DNA of 64,000 nucleotides from Lysobacter capsici (GTDB taxonomy: Bacteria > Pseudomonadota > Gammaproteobacteria > Xanthomonadales > Xanthomonadaceae): positions 3,410,001 through 3,474,000 of the forward strand of contig NZ_CP076103.1 of assembly GCF_018732085.1 (NCBI RefSeq), read 5' to 3'. The notes under the pieces are model-generated. The model worked only from the letters and a program-made list of their open reading frames with translations, did not search any database and had not been told where the DNA came from. This document shows, piece by piece, positions 33,967-42,895 of this stretch. Each line of letters begins with the position of its first letter. Positions within the stretch are counted from its first letter, which is position 1. A program made the translations under genes and the position numbers.

Positions 33967-36075
33967 TTACTCGGCCGCGACGCCCTCGCCTTCTTCCACG
34001 GCCTTGATCGACAGGCGGATGCGGCCCTGCTTGTCGACTTCCAGCACCTTGACCTTGACGATGTCGCCTTCCTTGAGCTTGTCGCTGACCTTCTCGACGC
34101 GCTCGCTGGAGATCTGCGACACGTGGACCAGACCGTCCTTGCCCGGCAGGATCGTCACGAACGCACCGAAGTCCATGATCTTGGCGACCTTGCCTTCGTA
34201 GATGCGGCCCGGCTCGACGTCGGACACGATCTGGTCGATGCGCGCCTTCGCGGCCTGCGCGGCGGCGGCGTTGACCGAGGCGATGACGATGGTGCCGTCG
34301 TCCTGGATGTCGATCTGGGTGCCGGTTTCCTTGGTGATCGCCTGGATGGTCGAGCCGCCCTTGCCGATCACTTCGCGGATCTTGTCCGGATGGATCTTCA
34401 TGGTCAGCAGGCGCGGCGCGTACTCGGACAGCTCGGTGCGCGACTCGGTGAGGGCATGCGCCATCTCGCCGAGGATGTGCAGACGGCCGGCCTTCGCCTG
34501 GTCCAGCGCGACCTTCATGATCTCTTCGGTGATGCCCTGGATCTTGATGTCCATCTGCAGCGCCGAGATGCCCGTGGCGGTGCCGGCGACCTTGAAGTCC
34601 ATGTCGCCGAGGTGATCTTCGTCGCCCAGGATGTCGGACAGGACGACGAAGTTGTCGTCTTCCTTGACCAGGCCCATCGCGATGCCCGCGACCGGCGCCT
34701 TGATCGGCACGCCGGCATCCATCAGCGCCAGCGAGCTGCCGCAGACCGAGGCCATCGAGGACGAGCCGTTGGACTCGGTGATTTCCGACACGATGCGGAT
34801 GGTGTACGGGAACTCTTCCATCGTCGGCATCACCGCGAGCACGCCGCGCTTGGCGAGGCGGCCGTGGCCGATTTCGCGACGCTTCGGGCCCATCATGCGG
34901 CCGCACTCACCGACCGAATAGGGCGGGAAGTTGTAGTGGAACAGGAAGTGCTCTTTGTACTCGCCCGAGACGGCGTCGATGATCTGACCGTCGCGCGCGG
35001 TGCCCAGGGTGGCGACCACGATCGCCTGGGTCTCGCCGCGGGTGAACAGCGAGGAGCCGTGGGTGCGCGGCAGCACGCCGACGCGCGAGGCGATCGGACG
35101 CACGGTGTCGAGCGCGCGGCCGTCGATGCGGACCTTGGTGCTGAGCACCGAGTTGCGCATGGTCTGGTACTCGAGCTCGCCGAATTCCTTCGACAGCTCG
35201 GCGCCGTGCCAACCGTCGGCTTCGGCGCGGCCGGCGAGGCCCTGCAGCACGTCCTTCTTGATCGCGCTGATGGCGTCGCGGCGCTGCAGCTTGTCGCGCA
35301 CCTGGAAGGCCTGGTCGAGCTGGGTGCCGACGGCTTCCTTGAGCGCGCCGATCAGCGCGTCGTTCTTGGCCGGAGCTTCCCACGAGGACGGCTTGGTGCC
35401 GGCTTCGACGACCAGCTCGTTGATGATGTTGATGACCTTCTGCATTTCGCGATGGCCGAACATCACCGCGCCGAGCATGACCTCTTCGGACAGCATCTTG
35501 GCTTCGGATTCGACCATCAGCACCGCGTTGGAGGTGCCGGCGACGACGAGTTCGAGCTCGGAGTCGAGCAGTTCGGTCGCGGTCGGGTTGAGCAGGTACT
35601 GGCCGTTCTTGTAACCGACCTTGGCCGCACCGATCGGGCCCTGGAACGGGGTGCCGGCCAGCGCCAGCGCGGCGGACGCGCCGATCAGCGCCGGGATGTC
35701 GCCGTCGACTTCCGGATTCATCGACATGACGGTCGCGATGATCTGGACTTCGTTCTTGTAGTCTTCCGGGAACAGCGGACGGATCGGACGGTCGATCAGG
35801 CGCGAGATCAGCGTTTCCTTCTCGGTCGCACGGCCTTCACGCTTGAAGAAGCCGCCCGGGATGCGACCGCCGGCGTAGAACTTCTCCTGGTAATCCACGG
35901 TCAGCGGGAAGAAGTCCTGGCCCTCGCGCGCGCTCTTGGCGGCGACGGCTGCCACCAGCAATACGGTGTCGTCCATCTTGACGATCACGGAACCGCCGGC
36001 CTGACGGGCGATTTCGCCGGTCTCCAGGGTTACCTGATGGTTGCCGTACTGGAAGGTCTTGGTAATTTTTGCCAC
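33967..36075 (-). CDS. pnp: Polyribonucleotide nucleotidyltransferase (PNPase)
   Basis: 702 aa with a GTG start (AAGGAA upstream). Two RNase PH domains (residues about 10-220 and 315-545) are followed by KH (SEYAPRLLTMKIHPDKIREV, GKGGSTIQAI) and S1 (GRIYEGKVAKIMDFGAFVTI) domains. It phosphorolytically degrades RNA 3' to 5' and binds the degradosome in many bacteria. It is the last gene of the rpsO-pnp end of the operon. Length and domain order are standard. Confidence 0.98.
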   Translation of the reverse strand: MAKITKTFQYGNHQVTLETGEIARQAGGSVIVKMDDTVLLVAAVAAKSAREGQDFFPLTVDYQEKFYAGGRIPGGFFKREGRATEKETLISRLIDRPIRPLFPEDYKNEVQIIATVMSMNPEVDGDIPALIGASAALALAGTPFQGPIGAAKVGYKNGQYLLNPTATELLDSELELVVAGTSNAVLMVESEAKMLSEEVMLGAVMFGHREMQKVINIINELVVEAGTKPSSWEAPAKNDALIGALKEAVGTQLDQAFQVRDKLQRRDAISAIKKDVLQGLAGRAEADGWHGAELSKEFGELEYQTMRNSVLSTKVRIDGRALDTVRPIASRVGVLPRTHGSSLFTRGETQAIVVATLGTARDGQIIDAVSGEYKEHFLFHYNFPPYSVGECGRMMGPKRREIGHGRLAKRGVLAVMPTMEEFPYTIRIVSEITESNGSSSMASVCGSSLALMDAGVPIKAPVAGIAMGLVKEDDNFVVLSDILGDEDHLGDMDFKVAGTATGISALQMDIKIQGITEEIMKVALDQAKAGRLHILGEMAHALTESRTELSEYAPRLLTMKIHPDKIREVIGKGGSTIQAITKETGTQIDIQDDGTIVIASVNAAAAQAAKARIDQIVSDVEPGRIYEGKVAKIMDFGAFVTILPGKDGLVHVSQISSERVEKVSDKLKEGDIVKVKVLEVDKQGRIRLSIKAVEEGEGVAAE

Positions 36076-36297
36076 GTTGGGTTCCTTCGGTATCTATGCG
36101 TTCCGGTCGGGGCCCTTGCCCCGCTCCGGTCGGCCGCCGGCGCAGCGACCTAGGGTTGGTGTGTCTCGCGCGCGTTCCGGTGCGCAGCGTCGCACGTGGC
36201 CTCGTGGGGCCGGTCCAGTTCGACGGTCGCGCTTGCGTACCGGCGCTGGCGGCGCTGCATCCTGCAGAGCCTGCGGACTTTCATGCCCGCCAAAACA

Positions 36298-36325
36298 AAC
36301 CGCGGCGCATCGCTGCGCCGCGGTT
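36298..36325 (-). terminator. Terminator between rpsO and pnp
   Basis: AACCGCGGCGCA-TCGC-TGCGCCGCGGTT, a perfect 12-bp stem, followed on the minus strand by TGTTTTGG. It is 10 bp after the rpsO stop. Partial termination with read-through or separate initiation of pnp is expected, as in the enterobacterial rpsO-pnp arrangement. Confidence 0.85.
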
Positions 36326-36335
36326 GGGTGTCCGA

Positions 36336-36596
36336 TTAACGGCGCAGACCGAGCTTCTCGATCAGGGCCTTGTAACGCTCGGCATCTTTACGCTTGAGGT
36401 AATCGAGCAGGCTGCGACGGCGGTTGACCATCATCAGCAGGCCACGACGGCTGTGGTGATCCTGCTTGTGCTGCTTGAAGTGACCGGTGAGCTGCTCGAT
36501 GCGAGCGGTGAGCAGAGCGACCTGGACTTCCGGCGAACCGGTGTCGTTGGCGCCGCGCTTGTTGTCTTCAATAACCTTGCTGGTGTCGATCGACAT
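36336..36596 (-). CDS. rpsO: 30S ribosomal protein S15
   Basis: 86 aa starting MSIDTSKVIEDNKRGANDTG. Family motifs are GSPEVQVALLTARIEQLTGH, FKQHKQDHHSRRGLL and RRRSLLDYLKRKDAERY. It binds 16S rRNA in the platform. Slightly short but complete. It precedes pnp, the usual pair. Confidence 0.98.
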   Translation of the reverse strand: MSIDTSKVIEDNKRGANDTGSPEVQVALLTARIEQLTGHFKQHKQDHHSRRGLLMMVNRRRSLLDYLKRKDAERYKALIEKLGLRR

Positions 36597-36856
36597 GACG
36601 TATGTTCTCTGTAGATGCGGGGCCCGCAGAAGCGAATCGGTTGCGGAGTTACCGCCCCGACGCACCGCCTGGCCCGCCGCTTGCTTTAGGTGAGGATTGC
36701 CGTCCAAGCGGGCCTTCGAACCGAGGGCCGGTGCGAAGTGCTTGAAAAGCGGCGGAATTGTAACAGCCCGCGGCTACGATTGCGACCTGGATATACATCG
36801 GGCGTGCCCCGCTGCGGCGCTGGATCGAGACCCCCATGGTTCGCGCCGGCCGCGGC

Positions 36857-37600
36857 TCAGTTTCCGGCCTTGGCCCGTTCAGTTTTTTGCGCGCCTTTCG
36901 CGGCAGCTTGTTCAAGCGCCGCCTCGGCCTGCGCCCTGTTCTTGGCCGCCGCCTCCCTGGCGCGCCGAAATTTCTCCAATTGCGGGACCCTGAACACGCT
37001 GCCGTCGGCCGATCCGCCCGGCGGGGCGGCTTGCTCGCGCTGCGCGCGCAGACGCCGCAGGCCGGCCATCACCGCCTGAACATCGCCGTTGAGCTGCAGA
37101 CGCCACTGCCCGTCGACCTTGCGCACGCTGATCACGTCCACCGTGGTCAGCGCGGTGTCGGCCAGCTCCAGACGGGCGACCGAGCGGGTGACCGCATGAT
37201 ACTGATCCTGACCTTCGGCGACGCCGCCCAGCACTTGAACCTTTTCGATCGTGATTCCCCCGGCCTGACGCATCACGCCGCCCAGAAAGGCCGCCAGAAA
37301 TTCCGTATCGCTGAGCCGCGCGATCTGTTCGCCGGTCTTGCCGCCGAACATCGCCTGGATGCGCGGATCGAGCGTATCGCCCTGGAAGATCTCGGCGAAC
37401 AGGCTGCGCACGTCCTTGAGCGCGACCGGGTCCATCAGCCGGGCCATGCACAGCCAGTCCTGGCGCGTGCTGCATTCGACGCTGGCCTCGACCACGGCTT
37501 GCGGGCCGCCGGCATCCACCGCAGCGGCTGAAACCGAAGTGGTCCCGGCCAGGGCGATGGCTGCGGCCAGCGCCAGAGGGCCTACGCGCTTGATGTTCAT
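36857..37600 (-). CDS. Secreted protein of unknown function
   Basis: 247 aa. A Sec signal peptide (RVGPLALAAAIALAGTTSVS, cleavage near AAA at about residue 26) is followed by a domain with two cysteines (VECSTRQDWLCMARLMD) and an NTF2-like pattern (VDVISVRKVDGQWRLQLNGD). The C-terminal 55 residues are a charged Ala/Lys/Arg helix, probably coiled coil. AAGGA precedes the ATG. It sits between truB and rpsO on the same strand, an unusual position for an exported protein. Confidence 0.85.
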   Translation of the reverse strand: MNIKRVGPLALAAAIALAGTTSVSAAAVDAGGPQAVVEASVECSTRQDWLCMARLMDPVALKDVRSLFAEIFQGDTLDPRIQAMFGGKTGEQIARLSDTEFLAAFLGGVMRQAGGITIEKVQVLGGVAEGQDQYHAVTRSVARLELADTALTTVDVISVRKVDGQWRLQLNGDVQAVMAGLRRLRAQREQAAPPGGSADGSVFRVPQLEKFRRAREAAAKNRAQAEAALEQAAAKGAQKTERAKAGN

Positions 37601-37727
37601 TGCGTCCTTGCTCCGTTCTGCCGCGTTCGTTCAAGCCTTGTGGCTTCCAGCTGCGTGCGTTCGACGCCGTCGGCACTTGAAACCATTGTTTGCGGAAGGC
37701 CGATCCGACAGTCGGCCCAACGCTCGA

Positions 37728-38660
37728 TCAACCGCCCTGCGCCGCCCAGCGGAACAGGCGCTGCGGCTGCAGCCGCCCGTCGGCCTGGCGCAGGCCCAGG
37801 CCGAGGCAGCGCCCGGCTTCGCCGAAGATCGCCACCTGACCCGGTTCGCCGGCCTCGCAGGCCACCGCCTGGCCCTGGCCGAGCCGGTGCGCGGCCGCCA
37901 GATCGATCGAGACCCGGGCGAATTCGCTCAGGCCGGCTTCGATCGGCAACAGATGGGCGTCGAGGGCCACGTCGCTGCCCTGCTCGGCCAGCGCGCGCAG
38001 TTGTTCCAGGGTGATCATGCGCGGCTGCATGAACGGCTCGACCCACAGCCGCCGCAGCACGCTGACATGGGCGCCGCAACCGAGGGTCTCGCCGAGGTCG
38101 CGAACCAGGCTGCGCACGTAGGTGCCCGAGCCGCATTCGATGTGCAGTTCCAGGCGCGGGCCGTCGCGGCCGGTCAGGCTCAGCGCATGCACGATCACGT
38201 CGCGTTCGGGCGCCTCGATCGCTTCGCCGCGGCGGGCCTTGGCGTACAGCGGTTCGCCGCCCTGCTTGAGCGCGGAGTAGATCGGCGCGCGCTGGCGGAT
38301 CGGGCCGCGCAGCGGCGCCAATGCGGCTTCGACCGCGGCATCGTCGAGGTCGGGCACCGGGCGCGTGAGCAGCGGCGCGCCGTCGGCGTCGTCGCTGTCG
38401 GTGGTCAGGCCGAGCACCGCGGTGGCCGTGTAGGCCTTGCGCGCGCCCAGCAGCAGGCCGGCGATCTTGGTCGCCTCGCCGAAGCACAGCGGCAACAGGC
38501 CGGTGGCCAACGGATCGAGACTGCCGGTGTGGCCGCCCTTCTCGGCGCGGAACAGGTGGCGCGCCTGTTGCAGGGCCTGGTTGGAGCTCAGGCCCTGGGG
38601 TTTGTCGAGCAGCAAGATGCCGTCGACGTTGCGCCAATTGCGTTTACGCGTCGTGTTCAA
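37728..38660 (-). CDS. truB: tRNA pseudouridine(55) synthase
   Basis: 310 aa from TTG 38660 (NTTRKRNWRNVDGILLLDKP follows). The start is chosen because it matches the N-terminus and length of other TruB proteins; no ATG is in reach and the upstream GTG lies deep in the preceding gene. Motif I (LLLDKPQGLSSNQAL), catalytic Asp in GHTGSLDPLATGLLPLCFG, and RAPIYSALKQGG are present. It makes Psi55 in the T-loop of tRNAs. The start overlaps the preceding gene by 17 bp. Confidence 0.95.
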   Translation of the reverse strand: MNTTRKRNWRNVDGILLLDKPQGLSSNQALQQARHLFRAEKGGHTGSLDPLATGLLPLCFGEATKIAGLLLGARKAYTATAVLGLTTDSDDADGAPLLTRPVPDLDDAAVEAALAPLRGPIRQRAPIYSALKQGGEPLYAKARRGEAIEAPERDVIVHALSLTGRDGPRLELHIECGSGTYVRSLVRDLGETLGCGAHVSVLRRLWVEPFMQPRMITLEQLRALAEQGSDVALDAHLLPIEAGLSEFARVSIDLAAAHRLGQGQAVACEAGEPGQVAIFGEAGRCLGLGLRQADGRLQPQRLFRWAAQGG

Positions 38661-39078
38661 GCAACCCGTCCGCCCCTGCCTGTGCGATTTGCGCGTCCTG
38701 TACCGATTGCATGCCGGACACACCGATGGCGCCGATGATTTCGCCGCCCCGGATCAAGGGCAGCCCGCCGTCCAACGGCAGCAGATTGTCCATGCCGAGC
38801 AAGCGCATGCCCAGCCCGCCGGCAGCGACCGCATCCTCGAACACCTTGGTCGGGCGGCGGAACTTCACCGCCGTCTCGGCCTTGGCCTGCGCCACGGGAA
38901 TGCTCCCATATTGCGCCTGATCGAGCTTGTGCAACATCACCAAGTGGCCGCCGCTGTCGACGATGGCGATCACCATCGGCCAGCCTTGCCGCTCGGCGGC
39001 GGCTTGCGCGGCGCGCATCACCCGGCTGGCGGTTTCCAGAGCTATCGGTGGACCGTAACGCGGTGGCAGCTGCGACAT
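38644..39078 (-). CDS. GlcG/HbpS-family (heme-binding-like) protein
   Basis: 144 aa starting MSQLPPRYGPPIALETASRV. The GlcG/HbpS family (PF03928) pattern is clear: AAQAAAERQGWPMVIAIVDS, GGHLVMLHKLDQAQYGSIPV, AQAKAETAVKFRRPTKVFED, DGGLPLIRGGEIIGAIGVSG. Some members bind heme or cobalamin; no specific ligand is evident here. AGGAG precedes the ATG. It is placed between rbfA and truB, and its 3' end overlaps truB, so it is transcribed within the translation operon. Confidence 0.9.
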   Translation of the reverse strand: MSQLPPRYGPPIALETASRVMRAAQAAAERQGWPMVIAIVDSGGHLVMLHKLDQAQYGSIPVAQAKAETAVKFRRPTKVFEDAVAAGGLGMRLLGMDNLLPLDGGLPLIRGGEIIGAIGVSGMQSVQDAQIAQAGADGLLEHDA

Positions 39079-39198
39079 GCCAGGGCTCCTGGGACGGGGG
39101 GTGCGGCTTGCACGAATGGCAGGCCGTCCGGGTGAGGACGGGGGTGTCGGTCGTGGGAAGGCGTTGCTGCGCCGGGCCGGAATCGCAAGCGGGTTACA

Positions 39199-39445
39199 GT
39201 CGGGGCTGAAGCTCCCTCCCACAAAAAACTTCGTGGGCTCGAAGCGTGCCGGGCGATTGGCGGCAGCCAACTGCGGCAGCGCTCACCCGTGGCGCGTCAG
39301 GTTCCGAAGTTTTCTCATGCAGCCAAAGCCATCAGTCCGACTCGCAGCCTTGAGGTCTGCGTGGGAGGGAGCTTTTAGTCCACTCGCAACCTCGAAGTCT
39401 TTTGTGGGAGGGAGCTTCAGCCCCGACTCGCAGCCTCGAAGTCTA
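39199..39445. repeat. Cluster of three REP-like repeats
   Basis: GGGGCTGAAGCTCCCTCCCA at 39202, GTGGGAGGGAGCTTTTAGTC near 39361, and TGTGGGAGGGAGCTTCAGCC at 39404 with ACTCGCAGCCTCGAAGTCT flanks. The first is opposite in orientation to the others, so the transcript could form long hairpins. They fill most of the 414-bp gap between rbfA and the GlcG-like gene. Confidence 0.8.
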
Positions 39446-39492
39446 TCGACGGACCTGCCGAATCCCATCAAGCCAGTCTCGGCAAGCGCCGG

Positions 39493-39906
39493 TCACTCCG
39501 GCTTGCCGCTACCCTCACCGCCTTCGCTGCCTTCGCTGCCTTCCTCGCGATCGACCAGATCGGGATGATCGCGCAACAAGTTGTCGATGCTTTCGCCGCG
39601 ATCGACCGAGTCGTCGTAGTGGAAATGCAGCTCCGGCACGTGCCGCAGCTTCATCGCCTTGCCGAGCTGGTAGCGCAGGTTCGGCGCGAGTTCCTTGAGG
39701 TCCTTGACCGCCTCGAGCGAACGCTCGGGCTGCAGCGCGGTGACGAAGACCTTGGCATGGGCCAGGTCGCGCGAGATTTCCACGTCGGACACGCTGACCG
39801 ACGGCAGGCCGTGCTCGCGCACGGCTTCATGCACGATCTTGCCCAGCTCGCGACGCAGCTGTGCGGAAACGCGATCGGTGCGGTGGAACGATTTGCTGCT
39901 TGGCAT
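39493..39906 (-). CDS. rbfA: 30S ribosome-binding factor A
   Basis: 137 aa: FHRTDRVSAQLRRELGKIVH, VSVSDVEISRDLAHAKVFVT, LRYQLGKAMKLRHVPELHFH. KH-like fold that helps mature the 16S 5' end. The C-terminal tail is a Glu/Ser/Gly-rich stretch (REEGSEGSEGGEGSGKPE), longer than in E. coli. It follows infB, separated by a GGGAATC repeat hairpin. Confidence 0.97.
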   Translation of the reverse strand: MPSSKSFHRTDRVSAQLRRELGKIVHEAVREHGLPSVSVSDVEISRDLAHAKVFVTALQPERSLEAVKDLKELAPNLRYQLGKAMKLRHVPELHFHYDDSVDRGESIDNLLRDHPDLVDREEGSEGSEGGEGSGKPE

Positions 39907-39914
39907 TGGTGTCC

Positions 39915-40037
39915 GGGAATCGGGAATCGGGAATCGGGAATCGGGAATCGGGAATCGGGAAAGTCAAAAGCCGGTGGGGAATCGGGGCAAGCAGGAATCG
40001 TCAGCAACGATTCCCGACTCCCGATTCCCCATTCCCG
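39915..40037. repeat. GGGAATC array with facing GATTCCC arm
   Basis: Six perfect GGGAATC units from 39915, a spacer of about 50 bp, then GATTCCCGACTCCCGATTCC and CCATTCCCGG at 40008-40037. The arms are complementary and could form a long hairpin in the infB-rbfA transcript. Confidence 0.9.
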
Positions 40038-40040
40038 GCT

Positions 40041-42683
40041 TTACAGCGTGCGCTGAACCTCGATGCGCTCGAAGCACTCGATCTGGTCGCCCGGCTTGAC
40101 GTCGTTGTAGGCCTTCACGCCGATACCGCATTCGGTGCCATTGCGGACTTCGTCGACGTTTTCCTTGAAGCGGCGCAGCGATTCGAGTTCGCCTTCGAAC
40201 ACGACCGCGTTGTCGCGCAGCACGCGGATCGGCTTGGAGCGCTTGACCACGCCCTCGACCACCATGCAGCCGGCGACCGCGCCGAACTTGGAGCTGCGGA
40301 ACACGTCGCGAACCTCGGCGATGCCGATGATCTCTTCGCGGATTTCCACGCCGAGGATGCCCGACGCCACCTGCTTCACCTGGTCGATCACGTCATAGAT
40401 GATCGAGAAGTAGCGCAGGTCGACGCCGTTGCCTTCGATGATCCGGCGAGCGGACGCGTCGGCGCGGACGTTGAAGCCGATCACCGTGGCCTTGGCGGTG
40501 GCCGCGGCGTTGGCGTCGGACTCGGTGATGCCGCCGACACCCGAGCTGATCACGTTGATGCGGATCTGGTCGTTGGACAGCGCGATCAGGGCCTGACGCA
40601 GCGCCTCGACCGAACCTTGCACGTCGGCCTTGATGACCAGGTTGAGGCTCAGCTGGCCCTCGCCCTTGCCCATCTGGGCCATGATGTCTTCCATGCGGTT
40701 GCCGGCGGCGGCGACCAGACGCGATTCGCGGCGCTTGGCGTCGCGCTGCTGCGCCACGTCCTTGGCCAGGCGCTCGTCCTCGACCACGACGAAGTCATCG
40801 CCCGCATCGGGCACGCCCGACAGACCGAGCACCTGCACCGGAATCGACGGACCGGCCTCTTCGACCTGCTTGCCGGTTTCGTCGAACAGCGCGCGCACGC
40901 GGCCGTATTGCACGCCGCACACGAGGTAATCGCCCTTCTTGAGCTGGCCCTGCTGGACCAGCACGGTGGCGACCGGGCCGCGGCCCTTGTCGAGCGAGGA
41001 TTCGATCACCGTGCCGATGGCGCGGCCGACCGGCACCGCGCGCAGTTCCAGCACTTCGGCCTGCAGCGAGATCGCGTCGAGCAGATCGTCGACGCCGTCG
41101 CCGGTCTTGGCCGACAGCTCGACCATCTGGGTGTCGCCGCCGAAATCTTCGGCGACCACTTCCTCGGCCAGCAGTTCGTTCTTGACCCGCAGCGGATCGG
41201 CGCCGGACTTGTCGATCTTGTTGATCGCCACGATCAAGGGAACGCCAGCGGCCTTCGCGTGCTGTACGGCTTCCTTGGTCTGCGGCATGACGCCGTCGTC
41301 GGCGGCGACCACCAACACGACGATGTCGGTCAGCTTGGCGCCGCGCGCGCGCATCGAGGTGAACGCCGAGTGGCCCGGGGTGTCGAGGAAGCTGATCACG
41401 CCCTTCGGCGTTTCCACGTGGTACGCGCCGATGTGCTGGGTGATGCCGCCGGCTTCGCCGGAGGCGACCTTGGTGCGGCGGATGTAATCCAGCAGCGAGG
41501 TCTTGCCGTGGTCGACGTGACCCATGATCGTGACCACCGGCGGACGCGCGACCTTCTCGCCCTGCACTTCCTCGGCGTGCGCGATCAGCGCGTCCTCGGC
41601 GGCGTTGGCGTTGGTGCGCACCACGGTGTGGCCGAGCTCTTCGGTGACCAGCGCGGCGGTGTCGAAGTCGATGCTCTGGTTGATGGTCGCCATGACGCCC
41701 ATCTTGAACAGCGCCTTGACCACGTCGCCGCCCTTGAGCGCGAGCTTCTGGGCGAGGTCGGCGACCGTGACGGTGTCGCCGATCGCGACGTCGCGCACGA
41801 TCGGCGCGGTCGGACGCGAGAAGCCGTGCTGACCGCCGCCGGAACGCGCCTGCTCGTTGGAACGACGCTGCTGCGGACGGTTGCCGCCCTTGCCGCGCGA
41901 ATTGGTGGTGCGACGCGCGCGGTCCGACGGGCTCAGGTGCAACTGGCCGGCGAAGCGGTTGGCCGCATCGTCGTCCTCGACCCCGGCGACCATCGCGTGC
42001 GAGCCGCGGGTCTTGTTGCGCGGCGCGTTGTGGTCGACGCGCGCCGGCGTGGCCGGTGCGGGCGGCTTGGGATGGCCGTGACCATGCGCCGCTGCGGGCT
42101 TGCGCACCGCGGCCGGCGTCGCCGCCGTCGGCGCATCGCTGACGCTCGGGGCGGCCGCGCTGGCGTCGGCGAGCTTGAGCTTGAGCTCTTCCTCGGCCTT
42201 GGCGCGCGCGGCGTCTTCGGCCGCCTGTCGCACCGCCGCGGCAGCATCGGCGCGACGCTTGTCGTCGGCGGCCAATTTTTCCTGCTCGGCGAGGTTGCGC
42301 TGCTTGGACTCTTCGAGCTTGCGCAGGATGTCGGCGCGCTCATCGCTCGGCGACATGGGGCCGTCGTTCGGCTTGACCAGCGTCACCTTCTTGCGCACGA
42401 CCACATCGACGGTGGTGCGGTTCTTGCCGCCACCGACGGTGATTTCCTGCTTGCGGCTGCGATTGAGCGTGATCTTCTTCGCCGCTTCGTCGGTTTCGGC
42501 CGGTTTATCGGCCTTGCCGTGCGAGCGCTTGAGGAAGCCGAGCAGCTTGACTTTCTCGATACTGGTCACGACCTGATCGGGGCCGCTGAACTTCATGCCG
42601 GCCTCGGCCAGCTGTTCCAGCAACTTCTCGACCGGCGTGTTCACCAGTTCGGCCAGCTTGCGGATGGTGGTTTGCTGCGACAT
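40041..42683 (-). CDS. infB: Translation initiation factor IF-2
   Basis: 880 aa. An N-terminal IF2_N module (SQQTTIRKLAELVNTPVEKL) and a long Ala/Lys/Arg/His-rich linker lead to the GTPase domain, with MGHVDHGKTSLLD at about 387, DTPGHSAF and NKIDK. Domains II to C2 follow (VGRAIGTVIESSLDKGRGPV). It delivers fMet-tRNA to the 30S subunit. The linker is full length for proteobacteria. It is downstream of nusA by 212 bp and upstream of rbfA, the standard operon order. Confidence 0.98.
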   Translation of the reverse strand: MSQQTTIRKLAELVNTPVEKLLEQLAEAGMKFSGPDQVVTSIEKVKLLGFLKRSHGKADKPAETDEAAKKITLNRSRKQEITVGGGKNRTTVDVVVRKKVTLVKPNDGPMSPSDERADILRKLEESKQRNLAEQEKLAADDKRRADAAAAVRQAAEDAARAKAEEELKLKLADASAAAPSVSDAPTAATPAAVRKPAAAHGHGHPKPPAPATPARVDHNAPRNKTRGSHAMVAGVEDDDAANRFAGQLHLSPSDRARRTTNSRGKGGNRPQQRRSNEQARSGGGQHGFSRPTAPIVRDVAIGDTVTVADLAQKLALKGGDVVKALFKMGVMATINQSIDFDTAALVTEELGHTVVRTNANAAEDALIAHAEEVQGEKVARPPVVTIMGHVDHGKTSLLDYIRRTKVASGEAGGITQHIGAYHVETPKGVISFLDTPGHSAFTSMRARGAKLTDIVVLVVAADDGVMPQTKEAVQHAKAAGVPLIVAINKIDKSGADPLRVKNELLAEEVVAEDFGGDTQMVELSAKTGDGVDDLLDAISLQAEVLELRAVPVGRAIGTVIESSLDKGRGPVATVLVQQGQLKKGDYLVCGVQYGRVRALFDETGKQVEEAGPSIPVQVLGLSGVPDAGDDFVVVEDERLAKDVAQQRDAKRRESRLVAAAGNRMEDIMAQMGKGEGQLSLNLVIKADVQGSVEALRQALIALSNDQIRINVISSGVGGITESDANAAATAKATVIGFNVRADASARRIIEGNGVDLRYFSIIYDVIDQVKQVASGILGVEIREEIIGIAEVRDVFRSSKFGAVAGCMVVEGVVKRSKPIRVLRDNAVVFEGELESLRRFKENVDEVRNGTECGIGVKAYNDVKPGDQIECFERIEVQRTL

Positions 42684-42895
42684 TCGGTTTTCCGTGTCCT
42701 TCTTGGCGTGGGACGCATCCCGCGCGTGATGGCGCCATTCTAGCCCCGCGCGCGCCCTTGCACCGGCTCGCGCAAGCCTTCCGGCCTGCCCGCGGACCGG
42801 GCCGATGCCCGATCCTGCGAATCCGAGGCCGGCCCAAGACCGTCCCCCGGTTTGCCGCAAGACGCCTCGCCGGGCCTCTTGCGACGCATCTCACC

